This document shows positions 1 to 4,725 of a stretch of 5,035 bases of DNA, in pieces. Source of the stretch: Solirubrobacteraceae bacterium (lineage in GTDB: Bacteria > Actinomycetota > Thermoleophilia > Solirubrobacterales > Solirubrobacteraceae). The notes beneath the pieces are model-generated. The model did not search any database and was not told the DNA's origin. It worked only from the letters and a program-made list of their open reading frames with translations. How positions within the stretch are numbered: the first letter of the stretch is position 1; each line of letters opens with the position of its first letter. Position numbers and translations under genes: made by a program. The stretch spans positions 1 to 5,035 of the forward strand of contig JASHYF010000248.1 in the NCBI GenBank assembly GCA_030043235.1, read 5' to 3'.

Positions 1-178
1 CGACCGCGTCCGGGCCCAGGTCGGCGCTCAGACGGATGAGCGGGTTCGGCTCCGTCGCACTTCGATGTTCGCTCCAGAGCAGGATCGCCAGTGTCATCAA
101 GAGTGCAGCCGATAAACCTGCGAGAGCCCAGACCGGCCAGCGGCGCGCGGGCGTCGGCGGTACTGCGGCTCGCGGCGG
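1..178 (-). other. Alternative-frame coding segment with a transmembrane helix
   Basis: In the minus frame whose codons begin at plus positions 178, 175 and so on, the sequence is open to the edge. It reads as a Pro-rich linker, a strong 22-residue membrane helix at 139-74 (core LAGLSAALLMTLAILL) and then NPLIRLSADLGPDAV. This is more protein-like than the frame of the coupled gene over the same bases. It could be the continuation of that gene after a one-base indel. It could also be the linker, helix and start of a beta-propeller region from a different protein: the closing motif recalls Ser/Thr kinases with C-terminal TolB/PD40 repeats, common in Acidobacteriota, though this is from memory. 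It has no start of its own except an internal ATG at 97 within the helix. The GC-rich triplet repeats at about 172-187 are a likely place for an indel or misassembly. Confidence 0.45.
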
Positions 179-491
179 CGGCGCTCGCGGCGTGGGCTTG
201 GACGGGAGCGTTGGCGGGGATCGCGCGCGCGGGCTGCCTGTGCCCTTCGGGGTGCGCGCCTGGCGGCGGCTGCTGGGGGCGAGCGGCCGCGGCGGTGGTG
301 ACGCGTTGCTCGAGCTCCACGGCGCGCTCGGGCGCGCGCCCGGCCCACTCGCGCAGGCGCTTGAGCTCGCGCGCCTGCGAGAACACCAACAGCGACAGAA
401 GCGCGATGCCGGCGAACGCGGCGAACGCCGCAACCGCCCCGACCTTGGTGAACGTGCTCGAGAGCGAGAGCGCGAGCGGCAATGAGCTCAT
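1..491 (-). CDS. N-terminal part of a membrane-anchored protein, possibly LytR C-terminal-domain family; cut by left edge
   Basis: The frame opens with ATG at 491-489, inside an ATGA that also holds the stop of the upstream dehydratase gene, so the two are probably translationally coupled. It stays open to the window edge (163 codons). Residues about 16-38 form one hydrophobic membrane segment (core AFAAFAGIALLSLLVF). A charged, helix-prone stretch follows at about 39-66 (motif ELKRLREWAGRAPERAVELE), then an Ala/Pro/Gln-rich linker to about residue 118. From memory, this layout of membrane helix, REWAGRAPERA-like stretch and Pro-rich linker resembles solirubrobacterial proteins with a distal LytR_C domain; that domain would lie outside the window. 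After about residue 118 the protein becomes unconvincing, while another frame encodes a good membrane helix. The true 3' half may therefore be shifted or foreign. The start and first half are well supported; the function is not. Confidence 0.6.
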   Translation of the reverse strand, partial: MSSLPLALSLSSTFTKVGAVAAFAAFAGIALLSLLVFSQARELKRLREWAGRAPERAVELEQRVTTAAAARPQQPPPGAHPEGHRQPARAIPANAPVQAHAASAAAASRSTADARAPLAGLGSRRFIGCTLDDTGDPALERTSKCDGAEPAHPSERRPGPGRG

Positions 492-2791
492 GTTCGCGCG
501 GAGTGTACGAGGGGGACGCCGTGACCGGCGCTGGCACCCTGACGGGCACTGGCACCCTCACCGGTACAGGCACCCTCACCGGCACTGGCACCCTGACGGG
601 CACCCCCCACGGCGGGGGACAGGCAGGCAGGCGCCTCCAGGTCTGCGTCCGCGTGAGCGCCGTTTGCGTCCGGCCCTCCATGTTCACCGGTGGCGCCTTC
701 GCCGCCCTCCCCGGCGTCTCGCCCGCCGAGCCGCTCCGCGCCGTTGCGCGCGGCGACCAGCTCGGACACCTTCGCCGCCAGGCCTGCCGCGTCGCCCTCG
801 AGCACGAGCAGGCCGATCTCGGAGAACATCGTCTCCACCGCGTCGACGGCGAGCGGCTCGCGCTCGGCCACCATGATTTTCTCCGCCACCGTCGCGCGCC
901 GGCGCTCGTAGCTGTTGAAGAGCTCCTCGTGGAGCTTCTCGCCCGGCCGGCGCCCGACGATCTCGATGTCGATGTCGCGGTCGGGGTCCAGGCCCGACAG
1001 GTCGATCATCGCGCGCGCGAGATCCAAGATGCGCACGGGCTCGCCCATTTCGAGCACGAACACTTCCGCGCTGCGCGCGGCGGAGACGCCGCGCGAGATC
1101 GCTGGGGTGAGCGGCGCCTCGATGAGTCGCTCGCGCTTTGCGGGCGGCTCGTGCTGAGCTGGCAGCTCGAGCTCACCCTCAGGGGCCAAGGCGGGCACGC
1201 AGGCGAGCGAGCCCGAGCGGATGATCAGCTGAACGGCCTCGGGGATCGTCATGAAGTAGCGCGTCATGCGCTCATCGGTGACCGTGATCGGGCCGCCGCG
1301 CTCGATCTGGCGGCGGAAGATCGGCACGACGCTGCCGGATGAGCCGAGCACGTTGCCGAAGCGCACCGCCGCATAGTGCGTGCTCGGGAAGCGAGCGGCG
1401 GCCGCATCCAAGGCGAACTCCGCGAGCGCCTTGGATGCGCCCATCACCGTCGCGGGCGCTACCGCCTTGTCGGTGGACACGAGCACAAAGCGCGCCGCGT
1501 GCGTCTCGCCGGCGACCTGCGCCACCACGCGCGTGCCGATCGCGTTGTTGCGCACCGCCTCCACCGGGTTTTCCTCCATCAGGCCGACGTGCTTGTACGC
1601 GGCCGCATGAAAGACGACCGTGGGCTGGTGCTCGGCGAACACCTCGCGCATGCGCTCCCCCTCCTTGCAGTCCGCCAGCACGGCCGCGAGCATCGACGGC
1701 GGCACGTGGCGCTCGTCCTCCAGCTCGCGCTGGATCGAGAAGAGGTTGTCCTCCGCGTGCTCCAGCAGCACGATCCGATGCGGCTCGACGCGCGCGATCT
1801 GGCGGCACAGCTCCGAGCCGATCGAGCCGCCCGCGCCGGTCACGAGCACGGTCTGTCCGCTCAGGTACGCGCCCACCTCGTCGAGCTCCATGTACACCGG
1901 CTCGCGACCGAGCACGTCCTCGACGCGTACCTCGCGCACCTGCCTGGCGAGCGTGCCGCCCGTCTGCAGCAGCTCGAACACCGTCGGCAGCGTGCGCACG
2001 GGGATCGCGCGCGTGCGGCACTCGCGCACGATGCGCGCACGCGTCGACCCCGGTGCGGAGGGGATCGCGATGATCACTTCGTCTGGCTCCGCTTCGTCGA
2101 GGATGCGCGCCAGATCCTCCCGAGTGTTGCCGCGCACGCGCAGGCCTTCGATGCGCAGCCGGTGCTTGGCCGGATCGTCGTCGAGGAAGCCCACCGGCGC
2201 GAGTCCAAGCTCGCGGTTGCGCATGATCTCGCGCGCCACCGAGCGTCCGCCCTCGCCCGCGCCCGCGATCAGCACCGCTCGCTGGTTGCGCCGCGGACTG
2301 CGAAATGCCGCCAGCGGGCGGCGCTCGTAGAAGGAGCGCGCCACGGCGCGCACGCCCACGAGGAAGACGAGCGACAGCAGCGCGAACAGCACGATCACGG
2401 TATTCGGCAGGACCACCGCGACGGCCGCCGCGTGGCCTGGCGAGTGGCCGCTTTCGATGTAGTGGTGCACGGGACGGAAGATCTCCACGGCGGCGACCGT
2501 CGCGAGGACGATCAACACCACCGCCAGCACCACCGCCTCGTAGTCGCGCTGTCCCGCAAAGCGCCAGCGGCGCTGGTAGACCCGCGTCAGCACTAGCACC
2601 GGCAAGCTGCCCCCGAGCACCCACCAGATCGTGTCAGCGCGCAGCTCGGAGTAGTGCTGCGGCAGCCGTGTGGTGAAGCGCAGCTGGAAGGCGAGGTAGT
2701 ACGCGAGCGCGACCAGGGCCCCGTCCACTGCCAGTTGCGGCAGCGAGTGACGGTGGAGGGGTAGGGCCGCCGAGCGGATCCGTCGGCGCAT
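488..2791 (-). CDS. Membrane-bound CapD/FlaA1/WbpM-type NDP-sugar dehydratase/epimerase (polysaccharide biosynthesis)
   Basis: A 767-residue inner-membrane enzyme of the family that performs 4,6-dehydration, often with epimerisation, of UDP-N-acetylhexosamines, making deoxy-sugar precursors for surface glycans. Four hydrophobic segments lie at about 19-37, 55-72, 85-105 and 121-150. A CoA-binding/Rossmann-like domain follows (GAGEGG, 177-182), then the catalytic SDR domain with TGAGGSIG (318-325), HAAAYKHV (395-402), STDKAV (439-444) and MGASK (450-454). Met in place of the usual SDR Tyr is a known mark of the large WbpM-like dehydratases. RFGNVLGSSGSVVP (477-490) and GRRPGEKLHEEL (613-624) are further signatures. 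Relatives usually have about 600-660 residues. The excess is an insertion at about 531-575 and a Gly/Ala/Glu-rich tail from about 686, which includes hexapeptide repeats. The gene lies 18 bp after the DUF354 gene and overlaps the next gene by ATGA. No Shine-Dalgarno motif precedes ATG 2791. The substrate cannot be read from the sequence. Confidence 0.95.
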   Translation of the reverse strand: MRRRIRSAALPLHRHSLPQLAVDGALVALAYYLAFQLRFTTRLPQHYSELRADTIWWVLGGSLPVLVLTRVYQRRWRFAGQRDYEAVVLAVVLIVLATVAAVEIFRPVHHYIESGHSPGHAAAVAVVLPNTVIVLFALLSLVFLVGVRAVARSFYERRPLAAFRSPRRNQRAVLIAGAGEGGRSVAREIMRNRELGLAPVGFLDDDPAKHRLRIEGLRVRGNTREDLARILDEAEPDEVIIAIPSAPGSTRARIVRECRTRAIPVRTLPTVFELLQTGGTLARQVREVRVEDVLGREPVYMELDEVGAYLSGQTVLVTGAGGSIGSELCRQIARVEPHRIVLLEHAEDNLFSIQRELEDERHVPPSMLAAVLADCKEGERMREVFAEHQPTVVFHAAAYKHVGLMEENPVEAVRNNAIGTRVVAQVAGETHAARFVLVSTDKAVAPATVMGASKALAEFALDAAAARFPSTHYAAVRFGNVLGSSGSVVPIFRRQIERGGPITVTDERMTRYFMTIPEAVQLIIRSGSLACVPALAPEGELELPAQHEPPAKRERLIEAPLTPAISRGVSAARSAEVFVLEMGEPVRILDLARAMIDLSGLDPDRDIDIEIVGRRPGEKLHEELFNSYERRRATVAEKIMVAEREPLAVDAVETMFSEIGLLVLEGDAAGLAAKVSELVAARNGAERLGGRDAGEGGEGATGEHGGPDANGAHADADLEAPACLSPAVGGARQGASAGEGACTGEGASARQGASAGHGVPLVHSART
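515..604 (-). repeat. Five-unit 18-bp tandem repeat inside the 3' end of the dehydratase gene
   Basis: Four clear units lie at 533-550, 551-568, 569-586 and 587-604 (plus-strand consensus GGCACCCTSACSGGCACT), and a more diverged fifth at 515-532. Because 18 is a multiple of three, the array is translated in frame as hexapeptides GARQGA, SAGEGA, CTGEGA, SARQGA and SAGHGV (residues 730-759). Units 533-550 and 587-604 are nearly identical, as are the two middle units. This pattern suggests duplication of pairs. Copy number could vary between strains without breaking the frame. Confidence 0.9.
581..628 (-). repeat. Dispersed GC-rich palindromic repeat, copy A (within dehydratase gene)
   Basis: Read on the minus strand from 628 to 581, this 48-base stretch matches plus-strand 4679-4725 at 42 of 48 aligned columns with a single one-base gap. 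Exact blocks include GCCTGCCTG, CCCCCGCC and TGGGGGGTGCCCGT. It can form a CCCCC/GGGGG hairpin. Here it is translated in frame as the start of the low-complexity C-terminal tail (ACLSPAVGGARQGASA, about residues 722-737) and leads directly into the 18-bp tandem array. Confidence 0.75.
1067..1201 (-). other. In-frame extra segment of about 45 codons inside the dehydratase domain
   Basis: In relatives, the helix after TRYFMTIPEA is followed after only a few residues by the EVFVLDMGEP strand. Here, residues about 531-575 (beginning CVPALAPEGE and ending GVSAARSA) sit between SGSLA and EVFVLEMGEP. The segment is rich in Pro, Glu, Arg and Ala and looks like a surface loop or disordered region; the conserved sequence on both sides is intact and in frame. 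The DNA holds an 8-bp inverted repeat (GGGTGAGC at 1105-1112 and GCTCACCC at 1171-1178). Its 5' edge (1204-1171 on the minus strand) weakly resembles the dispersed repeat. The exact edges are estimated from recalled family sequences. Confidence 0.6.
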
Positions 2792-2812
2792 TATGAAGAT
2801 TGTATGCGGCTA
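2792..2812 (-). promoter_or_regulatory. AT-rich gap before the dehydratase gene, without a ribosome-binding motif
   Basis: The 18 bases between the DUF354 stop (TAG, 2812-2810) and ATG 2791 read CCGCATACAATCTTCATA on the minus strand, unusually AT-rich here. There is no purine-rich Shine-Dalgarno match. TACAAT (2803-2798) resembles a -10 box, but the best -35-like hexamer upstream (CTGACC) is only about 14 bases away, too close for a typical sigma-70 promoter. Either translation depends on the upstream gene or a weak internal promoter gives a nearly leaderless transcript. Confidence 0.2.
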
Positions 2813-3862
2813 GGTGGCGGTCAGCGGAGATAGCAGCAGCTCGACCAGCACGCCTGGATCGCGGCGCACGCGCCCCTGGGCGCGCTCCCCGCCCGTCGCG
2901 TGCTCGCGGCGTTCGAGGTCGAGCTCCCGCGGATCGCGCAGCCTGCGCAGGCGACCTTCCGCGATCAGCCGCTCGTCCACCGCGCCCAGCCGCCCCTGGA
3001 AGGTGCTGTACACGGGCGTGCCCAGCGCCACCGCCTCGCGATTCATCGTCCCGCCCGCCGAGATCACCAGGTCGGCGTACGCGACCAGCGACTGGGCGTC
3101 GATCGCGCGCGCGGGCACCACGAAGCCGGGCACGCCTTGCAGCCGCGCGCGCTGGCTGGCCACGCGCGGGAGCACCACCGGCTGCACGCCCTGCTCGGCG
3201 GCCGCCGCCCGCAGGCGCTCGAGCACGCGCGCGAACAGGTCGTTCTCGAAACGGTGGTACAGCGAGACCTCCGGCGGGCTGCGCACGACGACGATCGGCC
3301 GCCCACGGTCGAGTCCGAGCTCGCCGAGCACCGCCTCCTCGGGCTCGAAGTCGGCGAGGTAGTACTCCTCCTTGAGCCCCTCGTACGGGCGCACCTTTCC
3401 GCGCGCGCCATAGCGATAAAGGCGCTCGGGGGGGATCGCCTCGGGCACGACCACCGCGCCCGCCAGGCGGCAGTTCACGTGGTGCTGCACCGCCGCCCAC
3501 TCGTAGTCGAACATCGTCGCGCTCGGCAGCCGCAGGAGCGCGGCGGCGATCGTCACGTCATTGGAGCCGTGCCCCAGCGCGATGTCGAAACGCCCACCGC
3601 CCGCCGTGCGCTCCTGCGCGCGCGCCCAGCGCACGAGCGCCGCCGAGCGCGCCACCAGCCCGCCGGCCTTGGCCGCAAGGCGTCCGCCGCGATGGCGACC
3701 GACGGCCGTGTGCTCGATGCCGAAGCGCTCGCACAGCTCGAGCGTCTGCGCGAAGTCGCGTGCCGTCACGCGCACGTCGTGCCCGTCGGCGCGCAGGCGC
3801 TCGATCACCGGGCGCATCACCAGCACGTGCGGGCTGTTCGTCAGGTCGATCCAAACTCGCAT
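2810..3862 (-). CDS. DUF354 family protein, GT-B-fold glycosyltransferase-like
   Basis: A 350-residue cytosolic protein of the DUF354 family, whose fold resembles MurG-type glycosyltransferases and UDP-GlcNAc 2-epimerase; its reaction is not established. The N-terminal domain begins with the family-typical VWIDLTNSPHV (about 3-13), a first beta-strand and loop, and contains ALGHGSNDVTIAAA (about 95-108). The C-terminal domain holds the strand VVVRSPPE (about 191-198) and YADLVISAGGTMNREAVALG (about 262-281), the Gly-rich region that in GT-B enzymes contacts the nucleotide-sugar donor. There are no membrane helices or signal peptide. ATG 3862 is preferred over the adjacent in-frame GTG 3865 because it spaces better from the only weak ribosome-binding motif (GGCGG). 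The gene leads the minus-strand run, 18 bp before the sugar dehydratase, which suggests joint work on a surface glycan. Family assignment is firm; function is inferred. Confidence 0.9.
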   Translation of the reverse strand: MRVWIDLTNSPHVLVMRPVIERLRADGHDVRVTARDFAQTLELCERFGIEHTAVGRHRGGRLAAKAGGLVARSAALVRWARAQERTAGGGRFDIALGHGSNDVTIAAALLRLPSATMFDYEWAAVQHHVNCRLAGAVVVPEAIPPERLYRYGARGKVRPYEGLKEEYYLADFEPEEAVLGELGLDRGRPIVVVRSPPEVSLYHRFENDLFARVLERLRAAAAEQGVQPVVLPRVASQRARLQGVPGFVVPARAIDAQSLVAYADLVISAGGTMNREAVALGTPVYSTFQGRLGAVDERLIAEGRLRRLRDPRELDLERREHATGGERAQGRVRRDPGVLVELLLSPLTAT

Positions 3863-3868
3863 CACAAC

Positions 3869-3888
3869 CGCCGGCAGGATGGCCGGCG
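3869..3888 (-). promoter_or_regulatory. Hairpin just upstream of the DUF354 gene
   Basis: CGCCGGC (3869-3875) and GCCGGCG (3882-3888) form a perfect 7-bp stem with a 6-base loop. In the minus-strand transcript, the stem ends 6 bases before ATG 3862 and includes most of the only Shine-Dalgarno-like sequence (GGCGG). It could mask the ribosome-binding site. GCCGGC palindromes arise easily by chance at this GC content. Confidence 0.3.
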
Positions 3889-3898
3889 TCGCTGACGT

Positions 3899-3951
3899 GT
3901 CGTGTCGGAGGGAGCGTTCTCGCGCAACCGGGGAGCGGAGTCCGACACGAC
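3899..3951. repeat. Perfect 11-bp inverted repeat in the divergent intergenic region
   Basis: GTCGTGTCGGA (3899-3909) is the exact reverse complement of TCCGACACGAC (3941-3951), separated by 31 bases. It sits between the divergent DUF354 and dedA starts, 37 bp from the former and 39 bp from the latter. The arms are 42 bp apart centre to centre, which is four helical turns. They could be paired sites for a dimeric regulator acting on both promoters, or the stem of a leader hairpin. The region has no reading frame of its own that looks real. Confidence 0.5.
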
Positions 3952-3974
3952 CGAGGGCGGGATGCCGGTCACTG

Positions 3975-3980
3975 TATCGT
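3975..3980 (+). promoter_or_regulatory. Possible -10 element for dedA
   Basis: TATCGT ends 10 bases before ATG 3991, and no Shine-Dalgarno motif precedes that ATG. This would suit a leaderless or nearly leaderless transcript, which is common in actinobacteria. No good -35 hexamer is seen; the right arm of the 11-bp inverted repeat lies close to where it would be. This is weak evidence from one hexamer. Confidence 0.2.
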
Positions 3981-3990
3981 TGCCACGCCT

Positions 3991-4656
3991 ATGCTCGTGC
4001 TCGCCTCGATCTCCGAAACGGCCGTGAACGAAACCTCGCACTTCGTGCGCGACGCCGGCCTGCCGGGGATCTTCGCGTTGATGGCGATCTCCAGCGCGTG
4101 CATTCCGCTGCCATCCGAGATCGTAATGCTGTTCGCCGGCTTCGCCGTAGCCGACCCCGGCCAGAGCGCCTCCCACCACCACCTCACGATGGTGGGAATC
4201 GTGCTGGCGGGGCTGCTCGGCACGATCGTCGGCTCGTGGGCCGCCTACGCCGTCGGCCGCGGCGGGCGCCTCGAGCTGCTCGAACGACACGGTCAGGTGT
4301 TCCACATGGGACCAAAACAAATAGAGCGCGCCGATCGCTGGTTCAGCCGCTACGGCGAGGCGACCGTCCTGTTCGGGCGGCTCGTACCCCTGGTGAGGGC
4401 GTTCGTGTCGCTGCCCGCGGGCGTCGCGCGGATGCCGCTCGCGCGCTTCACCGCGTACTCGCTCGCCGGCGCGCTGCCGTGGGTGCTCGGCCTCGCGCTC
4501 GCCGGCCACGCGCTCGGGGGCGACTGGACGAGCGTGCGCAAGGGCTTCGAGTACGTCGACTACGCGATCCTCGCGCTGGCCGTCGTCGCGGTCGCCTACG
4601 CGCTCGTGCGCCGGCGCCGCTCGCGCCGCGATCCGGCGACGGGCACCGTCGGCTGA
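3991..4656 (+). CDS. DedA family (SNARE-associated/VTT domain) membrane protein, likely undecaprenyl-phosphate translocase
   Basis: A 221-residue integral membrane protein of the usual DedA length. Hydrophobic segments lie at about 24-51, 66-88, 124-147, 152-174 and 190-206, followed by a basic tail (RRRRSRRD). Family signatures are all present: IPLPSEIVMLFAGF (38-51, with the conserved Glu of the first re-entrant loop at 43), GTIVGSWAAYAVGR (77-90), and FGRLVPLVRAFVSLPAGVAR (128-147) with the conserved Arg residues at 130 and 136. Some family members have been shown to flip undecaprenyl phosphate back across the membrane (Bacillus UptA). This role fits the next gene, uppP. ATG 3991 gives the expected N-terminus; in-frame GTG 4024 is a shorter alternative, and neither has a clear Shine-Dalgarno motif. 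The gene is divergent from the glycan genes. Family assignment is very secure; the substrate is inferred from family and context. Confidence 0.95.
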   Translation: MLVLASISETAVNETSHFVRDAGLPGIFALMAISSACIPLPSEIVMLFAGFAVADPGQSASHHHLTMVGIVLAGLLGTIVGSWAAYAVGRGGRLELLERHGQVFHMGPKQIERADRWFSRYGEATVLFGRLVPLVRAFVSLPAGVARMPLARFTAYSLAGALPWVLGLALAGHALGGDWTSVRKGFEYVDYAILALAVVAVAYALVRRRRSRRDPATGTVG

Positions 4657-4674
4657 GGGCCGGCTTGCCGGCTC
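4657..4674 (+). terminator. Stem-loop directly after the dedA stop
   Basis: GGGCCGG (4657-4663) pairs with CCGGCTC (4668-4674), with one G-U pair, closing a CUUG tetraloop, a known stable loop. The stem starts on the base after TGA 4654-4656. No U-tract follows, so it may be a weak or I-shaped terminator, an RNA 3' end stabiliser or an attenuator ahead of uppP. Confidence 0.45.
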
Positions 4675-4678
4675 GCTC

Positions 4679-4725
4679 GCCTGCCTGCCCCCGCCATGGG
4701 GGGTGCCCGTGAGGGCGCTTGTGCC
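4679..4725 (+). repeat. Dispersed GC-rich palindromic repeat, copy B (dedA-uppP junction)
   Basis: This 47-base stretch matches the reverse complement of 581-628 at 42 of 48 aligned columns, with one gap. It fills most of the gap between dedA and uppP and includes the probable uppP start at 4709. After TGGGGGGTGCCCGT it continues as a single diverged unit of the sequence that copy A extends into a tandem array. Confidence 0.75.
4688..4716 (+). promoter_or_regulatory. Twin hairpins over the uppP ribosome-binding site and start codon
   Basis: CCCCC (4688-4692) pairs with GGGGG (4698-4702) around loop GCCAT, burying the only Shine-Dalgarno-like G-run before uppP. Next to it, GCCC (4705-4708) pairs with GGGC (4713-4716) around GTGA, a GNRA-type tetraloop that holds start codon GTG 4709. 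If both form in the mRNA, uppP initiation would be restrained unless opened by ribosomes or another factor. The base pairing is seen; the regulatory effect is inferred. Confidence 0.4.

Noticed and set aside
515..604. Possible CRISPR array at the tandem repeat
   Set aside because: The 18-bp units are directly adjacent with no unique spacers, and they are translated in frame.
97..687. A minus-strand frame with a VPVRVP-type repeat protein
   Set aside because: The repeat is the 18-bp tandem array read out of frame. The true frames here are the dehydratase and the ATGA-coupled gene.
482..2596. Long plus-strand open frames opposite the dehydratase (for example 482-1342 and 1376-2596)
   Set aside because: Their proteins are Arg/His/Ala/Pro-rich without domains, and the minus strand carries an unmistakable conserved enzyme over the same bases. 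Such open antisense frames are expected at this GC content.
1272..2624. A 450-codon minus-strand frame overlapping the dehydratase
   Set aside because: It is the shifted frame of the real gene, rich in Arg and Gly with no recognisable motif.
2900..3895. A 331-codon plus-strand frame opposite the DUF354 gene
   Set aside because: It is His/Arg-rich with no motif and is the antisense shadow of a conserved family protein.
3760..3990. Extension of the dedA frame upstream to 3760
   Set aside because: The added residues are Arg/Ala-rich, overlap the start of the divergent DUF354 gene and cover the intergenic inverted repeat. The family N-terminus fits ATG 3991.
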